Part shown: positions 7,985-16,156 of the stretch, in pieces
How the letters are laid out: each line of letters begins with the position of its first letter
Numbering within the stretch: the first letter of the stretch is position 1
From: Planctomycetota bacterium
Lineage (GTDB): Bacteria; Planctomycetota; MHYJ01; JACQXL01
Assembly (NCBI GenBank): GCA_016235865.1
Contig: JACRIK010000030.1
Coordinates: forward strand, 62,001-126,000
Length of the DNA: 64,000 nucleotides
Reading direction: 5' to 3'
Notes under the pieces: model-generated
Database searches by the model: none
Told to the model about the DNA's origin: nothing
The model's input: only the letters and a program-made list of their open reading frames with translations
Made by a program: the position numbers and the translations under genes

Positions 7985-9115
7985 ATGAAAAAGTATCGCA
8001 CCTGGTCAGAGGTTAATCTCAAGACGCTGTCGGATAATGTCCGGAACCTGCGCGCCAAGCTCGGCCCTGAGGTCCGGATAATGGTGGTGGTCAAGGCCGA
8101 CGCCTACGGGCACGGGGCAGTGCCGGTGGGCAAGACCGTGCTGGAGAGCGGCGCCTCCATGCTCGGCGTGGGCGATTCATCCGAAGCCATTGAACTGCGC
8201 CAGAGCGGTATCCTGGAGCCAATCCTGATTTTAGGCGCGGTGATTGAGGAGGAAATCGGCTGGATGGTCAGCTACAACATCACGCCGACCATTCACTCAA
8301 TGGACCTGCTGGAGTTGTTCAATGAGGAGGCCCGGCGCCAGGCCAAGCAGTTCAATATTCATCTCAAGATTGATACCGGTATGAGCCGGCTGGGTTCCAC
8401 CCCAAAGCGGGCCCTGGAAATAGCCCGTAAGATGGCCGCGTTCCCCAATATAAAATTGGAAGGGGTCTGTTCGCATCTGTCCTGTTCCTCCAACCACAAG
8501 GAAAAGAGTTTTACCGAGAAGCAGATAAATTCATTCCGCCAGACCGTGGGAGAAATGGAAAAAGAGATGGGCAGAGCGATTCCCTTAAAGCACATCGCCA
8601 ATACCGGCGCGATTCTCTGCAACCGCGACGCCTGTTTCAGCATGGTCCGGGCCGGCGGAATCATCTACGGCATCGACCCGGGCAACCTGCGCGAGGTGTC
8701 CGACCTGTTCAATCCCATCCTGTCGCTCAAGTCGCAGATTGCTTTCCTGAAGATAGTGCCGACCGGAACGCCGGTTGGCTACGGCCGAACCTACACCACC
8801 AAGAAACGCACCAAGATTGCTACCATTCCGATTGGTTACAACGACGGTTATCCTTATCATCTTTCCAATAAAGGATATGTGCTGGTCAACGGCCTGAAGG
8901 CGCCGATTATCGGCTCGGTGACCATGGACTATATTATGGTTGACGTGACCGATGTCCAGCAGGTAAAGGTGGGCGATGAGGCCATTCTTATCGGCAAGTC
9001 CGCGGACCGGGAAAACCGGATTACGGTTGAGGAATTATCCGCGCTGACCGGCACCTCGCCTTATGTCATTACCTGCGGGCTGGGCAAGCGGGTGAAGAGG
9101 ATGTATATAACATAA
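7985..9115 (+). CDS. alr: Alanine racemase
   Basis: A 376-residue PLP enzyme that makes D-alanine for peptidoglycan. The PLP lysine is K37 in VVVKADAYGHG; the motifs IDTGMSRLG and VCSHLSCSS follow in the barrel, and the catalytic tyrosine motif PVGYGRTY and the C-terminal GSVTMDYIMVDVTD are present. Length is normal. It starts directly at the tsaB stop codon (TAA ATG) and so depends on tsaB transcription and probably on re-initiation. Confidence 0.97.
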   Translation: MKKYRTWSEVNLKTLSDNVRNLRAKLGPEVRIMVVVKADAYGHGAVPVGKTVLESGASMLGVGDSSEAIELRQSGILEPILILGAVIEEEIGWMVSYNITPTIHSMDLLELFNEEARRQAKQFNIHLKIDTGMSRLGSTPKRALEIARKMAAFPNIKLEGVCSHLSCSSNHKEKSFTEKQINSFRQTVGEMEKEMGRAIPLKHIANTGAILCNRDACFSMVRAGGIIYGIDPGNLREVSDLFNPILSLKSQIAFLKIVPTGTPVGYGRTYTTKKRTKIATIPIGYNDGYPYHLSNKGYVLVNGLKAPIIGSVTMDYIMVDVTDVQQVKVGDEAILIGKSADRENRITVEELSALTGTSPYVITCGLGKRVKRMYIT

Positions 9116-9136
9116 TATATGATATACCTCCTTTCT

Positions 9137-9210
9137 GTGTCATTCCGTGCTTGACGCGGAATCTATAATTCTTGTGGATTAATGGATTCCCGCCTTCGCG
9201 GGAATGACAT
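9137..9210. repeat. ATTCCC...GGGAAT palindromic repeat (family S), copy 1
   Basis: The gap before larB is filled by a pair of palindromes: TGTCATTCC...GCGGAATC and GGATTCCCGCC-TTC-GCGGGAATGACA. The second half recurs at 33454, 37440 (inside lpxB), 49174 and 62234 (inside the dipeptidase gene). The core resembles Neisseria dRS3-type repeats (ATTCCC-N8-GGGAAT). Confidence 0.8.
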
Positions 9211-9222
9211 TGAACGAACATT

Positions 9223-9897
9223 ATGAAAAAGACCAGATACAAGAAGCTGGGTTTTGCCACGATTGATATCGAGCGTGAGAAGCGGTGCGGGTTTCCCGAG
9301 GTGATATTCTGCCAGGGCAAGATGCCGGCCGACACCGCCCGGATTGCCCGGGAAATACTAAGGCATCACAAATATCTGCTGGCCACCCGGGCTGACGAGA
9401 AAACCTATCGGGCCGTTAAGCGCATCGCCAAGGATGCCGTATATCACATGAGGCCGCGGATTATCACCATTGACCGTAGAAGCAAACCGGAATGCCGGAT
9501 TAAGCCGGGCTTGATTGTGGTTATTACCGGCGGGACCTCGGATATCCCGGTGGCAGAAGAGGCCAGAATCACGGCCGAGATGATGGGCAATCGGGTCGAG
9601 ACCCTTTATGATGTCGGCGTGGCCGGCATCCACCGGATTCTGGACCATTCTCAGCTGATCCGAAAAGCCAATGTGATTATTGTGGTGGCCGGAATGGAAG
9701 GGGCGCTGGCCAGCGTGGTGGGCGGCCTGGTGGACAAGCCGGTGATTGGCGTGCCGACCAGCGTGGGCTACGGGGCGCATTTCCAGGGCCTGGCGCCGCT
9801 GTTGACCATGCTCAATTCCTGCGCGGCCGGCGTGGCAGTCGTCAATATTGACAACGGATTCGGAGCCGGTTATATGGCTTCGTTAATTAATAAATAA
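9223..9897 (+). CDS. larB: LarB-type nickel pincer cofactor biosynthesis protein
   Basis: A 224-residue protein. The C-terminal two thirds are an AIR-carboxylase-like domain: VVITGGTSDIPVAEEA, NRVETLYDVGVAGIHRI, ANVIIVVAGMEGALASVVGG and a DKPVIGVPTSVGYGAHFQGL segment, which are the LarB hallmarks. LarB carboxylates and hydrolyses nicotinic acid adenine dinucleotide to start synthesis of the nickel-pincer nucleotide used by lactate racemase-like enzymes. The usual partners larC and larE are not in this window, so whether the cofactor is made here cannot be judged. Confidence 0.9.
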   Translation: MKKTRYKKLGFATIDIEREKRCGFPEVIFCQGKMPADTARIAREILRHHKYLLATRADEKTYRAVKRIAKDAVYHMRPRIITIDRRSKPECRIKPGLIVVITGGTSDIPVAEEARITAEMMGNRVETLYDVGVAGIHRILDHSQLIRKANVIIVVAGMEGALASVVGGLVDKPVIGVPTSVGYGAHFQGLAPLLTMLNSCAAGVAVVNIDNGFGAGYMASLINK

Positions 9898-10073
9898 ATC
9901 ATAAGAATTAGCCACGAAGACACTAAGACACTAAGAAGAAATGACTGGGTGTATCTTCGTGCCTTTTAGGGGCAGTTTGGAATCCCATAGGGATGACCTT
10001 TACTCCCCTTATACCAGTATGCGTTAGCATGCATTGGCATGTGACTTAGTGGCTATACTTTTAATTCTATACA

Positions 10074-11288
10074 ATGAAATATATCGCGATAATTATTCTT
10101 TTCCTATTCCTGTCGCTATTTCTGGCGGCTGAAGACGCCACTAAAGGCATCAATTATTCCATCAAACCGCTGTTAAAGCAGGACGGGTCGGCGTATTTCC
10201 TGTCTGTCAGCGGAACCACCAACCTGCCTGACAAGGCGCTGTTGGATATTACCTTCACCTATCGTTTCCCGGGCGGAGACAACGAGCGATACCTTGATTA
10301 CAAGCGATGTTTGGTTACAGCCAGCGCTTATCAGGCCCAATTAGGGCCGCTCAGGCGCAAGCCCCCGGCCGGCGAGTATCTATTTAAGGTGACCTTTGAC
10401 CCGGACCGGCAATCCGATGAGGTGCGTAAATACCTGTCCTCCGAAGGCGGATCCGCCTCTGGCGGAGAATCAAAATACCAGGTCGTGGAAAACCTCAGCA
10501 AGACCGAGGTCCTGGCCATCGGCGCCTCGGCCGAGGATGCGCCCAAGGAACGCCGGCAGATGATGGCGATTATCCAGAAGGAAGGCCTGACATTAAAGGC
10601 CGTCTCTGATGACATCAAGGGGCATTATTCTAAGTATCAGGAGACGCTCCGGGCTGCGGAGCCGCAGCGGAGTCCCGATAATTTCGGGGAGGATATCAAG
10701 GCGTTGCGTCAATGGTCAGCGGACATCATTGGTAAACTGGAATCGCTGGTCAAGGCCATCCTGCTGGAGGACGAACTGCGGGTATTTGAGAGCGTGACCC
10801 AGGCCAAGGCGTCAATAGAAAACAGCGCCTTTTTGCTTAAATCGCTCCTGAAGAAACAGGACGAGATGCTGGTCTTAAAAGAGCAGCCGGTGAAGGATGC
10901 GGCTGAATTCAACCGCAAACTGGCCGTGATTACGGAAGAGATTGACGGGCTATATAAGCTGACCGACCGGGAGGTGACCAAGAACCTCAGGGAGCTGGGC
11001 ATATTCTCGCTCAATAAGGATGCGCTCCTTGGCTCGTTGGGTAAAATAGAAGCCATCATAAACCAGGCGTCTGAGAATGAGCCGTTAAAAGACGCGGGTA
11101 AATCTGTTATTATGCAGGAGGTGGTGGCGTTGTCCCAAAACCTGCCGGAGATGTTCTACGACGATATGCACAAACTGGTATCTGAAATTATCGGCCTGAT
11201 GAAAGGCAATGACCCAATAGCCAAGCAGGCAAAAGATGGGATTATCCTGAGGATAAAAACATTAAGGAGTGAAATAGAAGGGAAGTAG
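10074..11288 (+). CDS. Hypothetical secreted protein, helical
   Basis: A 404-residue protein, not recognised. Residues 1-19 form a signal peptide (MKYIAIIILFLFLSLFLAAE). Residues 20-130 look like a beta-rich domain (SVSGTTNLPDKALLDITFTY), and the rest is mainly charged helix with heptad patterns, probably coiled coil. Two short stretches look like repeat insertions in frame: a GGCGGATCCGCCTCTGGCGG palindrome at about 10447 (residues SEGGSASGGE), and a CGGAGTCCCGATAATTTCGG segment at about 10665 (residues RSPDNFGE) that recurs in inverted form at about 16013-16034. The function is unknown. Confidence 0.7.
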   Translation: MKYIAIIILFLFLSLFLAAEDATKGINYSIKPLLKQDGSAYFLSVSGTTNLPDKALLDITFTYRFPGGDNERYLDYKRCLVTASAYQAQLGPLRRKPPAGEYLFKVTFDPDRQSDEVRKYLSSEGGSASGGESKYQVVENLSKTEVLAIGASAEDAPKERRQMMAIIQKEGLTLKAVSDDIKGHYSKYQETLRAAEPQRSPDNFGEDIKALRQWSADIIGKLESLVKAILLEDELRVFESVTQAKASIENSAFLLKSLLKKQDEMLVLKEQPVKDAAEFNRKLAVITEEIDGLYKLTDREVTKNLRELGIFSLNKDALLGSLGKIEAIINQASENEPLKDAGKSVIMQEVVALSQNLPEMFYDDMHKLVSEIIGLMKGNDPIAKQAKDGIILRIKTLRSEIEGK

Positions 11289-11295
11289 GCAAAAT

Positions 11296-11371
11296 TCTTG
11301 TAAGCGGATTAAGCAGATTCTGCGGATTTAGCTGATGATTTTATCCGTTTAATCTGCCAAATCCGCTTAAG
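11296..11371. repeat. Imperfect inverted repeat between genes
   Basis: TAAGCGGATTAAGCAGATT on the left is complementary to AATCTGCCAAATCCGCTTA on the right, with an AT-rich loop between, so a long hairpin is possible. It directly precedes repeat R copy 1. It is not followed by a T-run. Confidence 0.6.
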
Positions 11372-11424
11372 TACCCGGTGCGCTCCAGTGGGTGCTGTCC
11401 GACCATTGCTGCGCAAAGGGCAGT
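11372..11424 (+). repeat. Two-hairpin dispersed repeat (family R), copy 1
   Basis: TACCCGGTGCGCTCCAGTGG then GTGCTGTCCGACCA and the small hairpin TTGC-TGC-GCAA. An inverted copy lies at 12013-12062, so the DUF502 gene is flanked by the pair. Confidence 0.8.
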
Positions 11425-11456
11425 TTACGAAATTAATGACAGTATAGAGGAGTGAT

Positions 11457-11999
11457 ATGAAAAAGCTATTCGGTTATTTTGTCAAGGGCCTGCTGGTGAG
11501 TGCGCCGCTGGCCGCGACGGTTTACGTGGTTTACCTGGTCTTTAACTGGGTGGACGGCTGGTTGCGCATCCCTTATCCCGGGGTGGGTTTTGTGGCCACG
11601 ATTATCCTGATTACCCTGACCGGGTATCTGGCCTCGGGCCTCTTTTTCAAAGGGCTGATGAAGATGCTTGATGCGCAGGTCAGCCGGATACCGCTGATTA
11701 AGCTAATTTACTCATCATTAAAAGACCTGATGAAGGCGTTTGTCGGCGAGAAGAAGATGTTTGACCGTCCGGTGCTGGTGAAGCTATATGACACCTCCGA
11801 GGCAATGGTTATCGGGTTCATCACCCGTGACGACCTGTCCATGCTGGGCATCAAGGACTCGGTGGCGGTTTACCTACCCCAGTCGTATAACTTTGCCGGG
11901 AATCTGATAATCGTGCCGCGGCGCAATGTCACGCCGCTGGACAAGAACGGCCCGGAGGTCATGGCCTTCATCGTCTCAGCTGGCCTGAGCGGGAAATAA
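11457..11999 (+). CDS. DUF502 family membrane protein
   Basis: A 180-residue protein with two N-terminal membrane helices (about 7-28 and 43-65) and the DUF502 motifs RIPLIKLIYSSLKDLMKAF and a C-terminal soluble domain with VAVYLPQSYNFAGNLIIVPR. DUF502 proteins are widespread inner-membrane proteins of unknown function. A GAGGAGTG Shine-Dalgarno precedes the ATG. The gene is bracketed by inverted copies of repeat R (11372 and 12013), which makes a passenger arrangement conceivable, but the gene is a common chromosomal one and its codon use is like its neighbours. Confidence 0.9.
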   Translation: MKKLFGYFVKGLLVSAPLAATVYVVYLVFNWVDGWLRIPYPGVGFVATIILITLTGYLASGLFFKGLMKMLDAQVSRIPLIKLIYSSLKDLMKAFVGEKKMFDRPVLVKLYDTSEAMVIGFITRDDLSMLGIKDSVAVYLPQSYNFAGNLIIVPRRNVTPLDKNGPEVMAFIVSAGLSGK

Positions 12000-12012
12000 G
12001 TCAGAAAAATTG

Positions 12013-12062
12013 ACCCTTTGCGTAGCAATGGTCGGGAGCACCCACTGGAGCGCATCGGGTAC
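12013..12062 (-). repeat. Two-hairpin dispersed repeat (family R), inverted copy 2
   Basis: The reverse complement reads TACCCGATGCGCTCCAGTGG then GTGCTCCCGACCA with the hairpin TTGC-TAC-GCAA. It nearly matches copy 1 on the other side of the DUF502 gene. Confidence 0.8.
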
Positions 12063-12112
12063 ACGTGTCCCCGGATTACGCAGAATTAGCACCGAGTTGA
12101 GGAGTTTGTATC

Positions 12113-13732
12113 ATGGGTATTTTATCGTTTCTATTCGGGAAAAGTGGTTCTCGAAATGTCAGTCCAGAAAATTTGCCATGGTATGGAGCCACTTCTATTT
12201 ATAAATTCATAGAGAATCATCTTGATAAAGAAGGCGCAAAATTGACCAAAATTGGAGAAAAGCTACCGGATGATGAGAAGTTTAACAAAGGGAAAAGACT
12301 AAAATTCATAGCCGGGTGTAAAGATAATGTTTTCTGGGAAGCGCCATTAAAGACACGGAATAAAAACATCAAGCAAGTTTTTTCTTTGGTGAGGCAAATA
12401 GTCCGGAAGAAAGAATTAAGCGGAAAGATATCTTTATATAATTTGCTGATTAAAGATGAATTGTCTTTGTTTGTAGACCAGGTGCTTGAGCTAATCGTTA
12501 AAAATAAGACTTTCTCGGACCCTTACCTGCACGACTATGCTGTCTGGCTGGCGAAGGGATCTCCTGATAGAGGACCGGTCAAATTCGGAATTGCCTTGCT
12601 GGGGGCTAGCGGGGGCGAAGCTGACGTTGAAATTATTAAACTGCTCGGTAAGCACGACGAATTCACGCTGTATAGCGTGGTTGCTATGATTAACATATTA
12701 GAAAACCCTCTTAATGAATTATGGGATTTAGCTAAATGCGTGGATGGTTGGGGAAAAATCAATGCGGTTGAGAGAATGCCAAAATCAGACAATCCGGAAA
12801 TTAAAGACTGGTTATTACGCCATGGTTACAACAACAATATTATGAATGAATATCTGGCATATCAATGTGCCACTAACGGAGATTTAAAAACGGCCTTGTC
12901 GCAGGATAATTTAGATGATGAATTGTTAAACTCGGCTGGCGATATAATTAAAGCACTTATTAACGGCGGTCCAACCAAAAATATAATGGATTATGAGGAT
13001 GGAATCTATGTAATTGAAAGATACCTTAAGCTCATCGAGTCAAAAGCAAATACGATAGAGCATTTCATTACAATAGCTGTAATTAGGGATTTCTTATCAT
13101 CATATAAAAACAAAGAGGAAAAGACTAAAAAGCTCATCCTGGAGGATGGCTTACGTGATAACCTGTTGCAGATTACTCAAGGTATTATTAATCGACCGAA
13201 ATGGTCAGAGATTGTTAAGAGTAAATTTAAGACAGATAATTATGCGGAATTCTTTGACGTCAACCGGGTCGCCAAATGGCTTGGATTGGATATGTGGGAT
13301 GTTTACTGGGAACGACTAAACAAAAAGCCGTTCGAGGACGGACGTTGGTATGATATAATGACCGCGGTAAACTCCGAGCGCATTAAGGTTATTGTGGATT
13401 ACGCCTTAAAAGTACTCCCCTTAGATAAAGTTGCAACCGGTCCCGCAGATGAGGCTGGAGGTGGAGAAGAGTATAAGATTCACAGGTGTTTGGATTTTAT
13501 CTTACAGAATCTGGGCAAATATCCATCTGTTGGGATCTTTTTGGTAAAAGCAGGATTGAGAAGTCCGGTAGTCAGGAACAGAAACCTAGCTCTAAGAGTA
13601 TTATCCGAATGGGGCAAGAAGAATTGGGATGCAGAGGTGGAAGACATCTTGAAAGAATTACTTTCGATTGAACCTCTCGAAGATGTTAAAAAAAGAATCA
13701 AACAAGTATTGCAAAATAAACCCTTAAAGTAA
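12113..13732 (+). CDS. Hypothetical protein, alpha-helical (HEAT-like)
   Basis: A 539-residue soluble protein without signal peptide or membrane helix. I do not recognise the family. The sequence is a succession of amphipathic helices about 15-20 residues long; the C-terminal part (SPVVRNRNLALRVLSEWGKK, then AEVEDILKELLSIEPLEDVK) reads like HEAT or armadillo repeats. Its DNA is visibly more AT-rich than the genes around it, which may mean recent acquisition. A GAGGAG Shine-Dalgarno lies before the ATG. It stands alone between two R repeats. Confidence 0.7.
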   Translation: MGILSFLFGKSGSRNVSPENLPWYGATSIYKFIENHLDKEGAKLTKIGEKLPDDEKFNKGKRLKFIAGCKDNVFWEAPLKTRNKNIKQVFSLVRQIVRKKELSGKISLYNLLIKDELSLFVDQVLELIVKNKTFSDPYLHDYAVWLAKGSPDRGPVKFGIALLGASGGEADVEIIKLLGKHDEFTLYSVVAMINILENPLNELWDLAKCVDGWGKINAVERMPKSDNPEIKDWLLRHGYNNNIMNEYLAYQCATNGDLKTALSQDNLDDELLNSAGDIIKALINGGPTKNIMDYEDGIYVIERYLKLIESKANTIEHFITIAVIRDFLSSYKNKEEKTKKLILEDGLRDNLLQITQGIINRPKWSEIVKSKFKTDNYAEFFDVNRVAKWLGLDMWDVYWERLNKKPFEDGRWYDIMTAVNSERIKVIVDYALKVLPLDKVATGPADEAGGGEEYKIHRCLDFILQNLGKYPSVGIFLVKAGLRSPVVRNRNLALRVLSEWGKKNWDAEVEDILKELLSIEPLEDVKKRIKQVLQNKPLK

Positions 13733-13792
13733 TGCAATACACATCCTACATCCTGAAACACATGTTCACTACGTTGTCTCGCAGTAGCGAGT

Positions 13793-13862
13793 TCCCAGTG
13801 CGCTTCGTCCGCCGGACGAATGCTTCTGACCAGTGCGTTGCACAGGGCAACCGGCTGTAACC
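13793..13862 (+). repeat. Two-hairpin dispersed repeat (family R), copy 3
   Basis: Hairpin 1 is GCTTCGTC-cgcc-GGACGAAtGC and hairpin 2 is GTGC-GTT-GCAC, followed by AGGGCAACCGGCTGTAAC. Compared with copy 4 (CTCCAGC/GCTGGAT) both strands of hairpin 1 have changed together, so pairing is kept. Confidence 0.8.
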
Positions 13863-14011
13863 CTGGTTTGGGTCGATGACAGGGCCGATGACACACACCT
13901 GCCGGCGAAACCTGCTAAATACTTGACTTGAAAGACATCGTTTTTGTAAAGTAGCCCTTATGATCAAAATTGCTCGTAGCAATCTGGGGATACATAATTA
14001 AGGAGGTTGAT

Positions 14012-14458
14012 ATGTCTTACAAAGCATTCAAGGGCAAGTGGCAGGCGTTCGGGGACAAGCCCATTATCAGTATGCCTCCCGGTGCGCTCCAGCCGCCGGC
14101 TGGATGCTCCCGACCAGTGCTTTGCACAGGGCTGTCCACCGGTCTGATTTGTTTTAATAAGGCCTGTTATGATACCTTTATCAAGCCCACTAACTGCAAG
14201 TATGTTAAGCTCTATTACGAGCCGGATATGAAGAAGGTGGCATTCACATTCCGCAATGACAGGAAAGGCGAGTTTGTGCTTCCGGTCAATCTGACCAAGA
14301 CCGGCGTTCTGGCTGTGGTTAATGGCAAGACTTTCTTTAACCAGTTCGGAATCAAATACCCGGAGCAGAGCCGGTCATTCCCGGTCCATCAGACCAAGCC
14401 ATCAAGCGGAATTAATGGGATTGAGATCAAGCTCACCGAATATATGTCCAACCGCTAA
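14012..14458 (+). CDS. Hypothetical small protein containing an in-frame R repeat
   Basis: The ATG at 14012 is preceded by a strong AAGGAGG site and gives a 148-residue protein; a start 14 codons upstream lacks one. The family is not recognised. Residues about 22-42 (PPGALQPPAGCSRPVLCTGL) are encoded by an R repeat (14077-14136) inserted in frame. The flanks (MSYKAFKGKWQAFGDKPII and then FIKPTNCKYVKLYYEPDMKK) read as one compact beta-rich domain that would be continuous without the insert. No signal peptide or membrane segment. Function unknown. Confidence 0.7.
   Translation: MSYKAFKGKWQAFGDKPIISMPPGALQPPAGCSRPVLCTGLSTGLICFNKACYDTFIKPTNCKYVKLYYEPDMKKVAFTFRNDRKGEFVLPVNLTKTGVLAVVNGKTFFNQFGIKYPEQSRSFPVHQTKPSSGINGIEIKLTEYMSNR
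14077..14136 (+). repeat. Two-hairpin dispersed repeat (family R), copy 4, inside a gene
   Basis: CTCCAGC-cgcc-GGCTGGATGC, CCCGACCA and GTGC-TTT-GCAC-AGGGCTGTCC. It lies wholly within the coding region 14012-14458 and keeps the frame open. Confidence 0.8.
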
Positions 14459-14499
14459 GGCATTTCTGTAATTCACCGACATCATATATAACTGAATTC

Positions 14500-14900
14500 T
14501 TTAGGTATGGGTAGGGCGCTATACCAGTATGGATGGTGTACTATACTAGTATGGATAGTATGCCTTAGGGGTATGGGAGGTGTGGCACAGGGGTATGGGA
14601 GGTGTGGCACAGGGGTATGGGAGGAATGGCACAGGGGTATGGGAGGTGTGACACAGGGGTATGGGAGGTGTGCCGCAGGGGTATGGGAGGAATGGCACAG
14701 GGATATGGGAGGTGTGCCACAGGGGTATGGGAGGTATGGCGCAGGGATATGGGAGGTGTGGCACAGGGGTATGGGAGGAGTGACACAGGGGTATGGGAGG
14801 AATGACACAGGGGTATGGGAGGAATGGTACAGGGATATGGGAGGTATGGTAAGGGGGTATGGGAGGTGTAGTAGGGGGGTATGGGGGGTGGCGGTATAGG
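14500..14900. repeat. 22-bp G-rich minisatellite, array 1 (about 15 units plus degenerate edge)
   Basis: From 14567 the unit AGGGGTATGGGAGGTGTGGC (plus AC, 22 bp) is repeated head to tail 15 times to about 14896, with substitutions mostly at the GTGTGGC segment. One or two decayed units extend left to about 14500. The plus strand is strongly G-rich with several GG/GGG runs per unit, so G-quadruplexes are possible. Because 22 is not a multiple of 3 and the unit has no stop codons, open frames run through it on both strands; these are not genes. The remainder of this 650-bp gap (14900-15115) holds a half copy of repeat P. Confidence 0.95.
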
Positions 14901-15017
14901 GGTATTGCCGGTTTTTGCCGGTTTTGCTACAGCTTGCTACATTTATACCAGAAAATACAAAATTTGCCACGAAGGCACCAAGGCACTAAGGGCATATTTT
15001 AACGGTCTCCCGTAGGG

Positions 15018-15050
15018 ACAACCCCCTGCCCCCTTTGTTAAGGGGGACTA
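15018..15050 (+). repeat. Half copy of ACAACCCCC repeat (family P)
   Basis: ACAACCCCCTGCCCCCTTTG followed by TTAAGGGGGAC. It matches the left half of the complete elements at 36598 and 43337. Another half copy with the same left end lies at 16118-16150, beside the 3' end of the TPR/DUF1080 gene. Confidence 0.75.
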
Positions 15051-15081
15051 ATGGGTAGTGTATTGGTGGCTACGGTTTTTC

Positions 15082-15109
15082 TTGAATTTGTCCGGAATCA
15101 ATGTAATCT
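15082..15109 (+). promoter_or_regulatory. Promoter of the double-HTH gene
   Basis: TTGAAT (15082-15087), 16-bp spacer, TAATCT (15104-15109), 6 nt to the ATG at 15116. A leaderless transcript is predicted; no Shine-Dalgarno is visible. Confidence 0.45.
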
Positions 15110-15115
15110 GCGGCT

Positions 15116-15904
15116 ATGAATAAACCGCTGGGATTAAACGAGGTCTGTTATTATCTGGGCGTTTCGCGCTGGACCCTGATGCGCTGGATAAAGAAGGGCA
15201 TACTGCCGGCCCAAAAATTGGGCGGACGGTGGGTGGTTGAGGAACGCATCCTGCATAAGTTTTCTATTGAACGCGACAGCGCCTTATTCAGCGCCAAGTC
15301 ATCCAGGAAACCAGCCACTGTATCTGATATTATTTCCTCTTATGGCCGGCGCCAGGCCACCTATCAGGATAATAAGCCGTTGAAGTTAAAAGAGGTGATG
15401 GATGTCCTGGGCGTCTGCCGCCGGACCATCACCGGATGGATTAGCCAGGGCAAGATAGCCGCCAGCAAAATGGGCGGGCAGTGGGTGGTCTGGGAAAACG
15501 ATTTGAATGAGTTTGTCAAGCGCCGGATGCTTTTTCTGGATGATGCGGCCGTAAAGATGAGGTTTTTCAGCTCCAGTGTTCTGGAGCAATACCGGAAGGA
15601 TACCAGATATTACGTGCACGAGGCGGCGTTCCACGGCCGGGTGGGCAACAAAGAGGAGCGGGAGAAAATGCACCAGAAACGTTCCCTGACCAAGCGGCAT
15701 CCGCATCTCTGGTCCAAGGAATACTTCGGCAAGGATGACTACAAATTAATGGACAGCCGCTCGTTTGCCGAACTGCTCTTCTGGAAGGTGCGGCACAAGG
15801 ACGGCGGCTGGATGATTGCAATTGACCCGCGGGCATTTCACCTGATACCGGAACCGGAGCGGCGCAAGTGGTCTGTCTTTGAAGCGCACAATCCGGTTTA
15901 TTAG
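15116..15904 (+). CDS. DNA-binding protein with two excisionase-type helix-turn-helix domains
   Basis: A 262-residue soluble protein. Residues 4-50 (GLNEVCYYLGVSRWTLMRWI ... GGRWVVEERIL) and 93-140 (LKEVMDVLGVCRRTITGWIS ... GGQWVVWENDL) are two MerR/excisionase-type winged helix-turn-helix domains (HTH_17), similar to each other. The C-terminal 120 residues form an unrecognised basic domain with RSLTKRHPHLWSKEYF and many aromatic residues. HTH_17 proteins bind short direct repeats, as in phage excisionases or regulators. It lies just downstream of minisatellite array 1; binding to that array is speculation. No integrase is nearby, so it is probably not a phage excisionase. Confidence 0.8.
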   Translation: MNKPLGLNEVCYYLGVSRWTLMRWIKKGILPAQKLGGRWVVEERILHKFSIERDSALFSAKSSRKPATVSDIISSYGRRQATYQDNKPLKLKEVMDVLGVCRRTITGWISQGKIAASKMGGQWVVWENDLNEFVKRRMLFLDDAAVKMRFFSSSVLEQYRKDTRYYVHEAAFHGRVGNKEEREKMHQKRSLTKRHPHLWSKEYFGKDDYKLMDSRSFAELLFWKVRHKDGGWMIAIDPRAFHLIPEPERRKWSVFEAHNPVY

Positions 15905-16156
15905 ACAGAATAACTCTAATAAAATTTATATTATAGATTGTCACGCGTCCCGCCTGACATTGGGACGCTCGCAATGACGTCACTGCAGGTAAACACACCC
16001 CTTACCCCTCCCCGAAATAATCGGGACTCCGTTGCGACTCTGCTTAATAGAGGGGAATCCTATCCGCTTTGCTACGGGATAATTCGCACTAACTCATCAC
16101 TTTCGAAGTGCGAGTAAACAACCCCCTAACCCCCTTTTCTAAGGGGGAATGGAGCG

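Noticed and set aside
11372-12062. DUF502 gene as cargo of a composite transposon
   Set aside because: The flanking inverted R copies are about 50 bp, lack a transposase and target duplications, and R copies occur elsewhere without such cargo.
14500-14900. CRISPR array
   Set aside because: There are no unique spacers; units are joined directly and differ by point changes. No cas genes in the window.
14482-14970. Long open frames on both strands encoding Pro/Tyr/His-rich or Gly/Trp-rich repeats
   Set aside because: They are a by-product of the stop-free 22-bp tandem repeat, which rotates through all frames; no ribosome binding site, and the same occurs on both strands.
15116-15904. Phage excisionase or integrative element
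   Set aside because: No integrase, attachment site or phage genes nearby; two HTH domains plus a long C-terminal domain are not excisionase-like in size.
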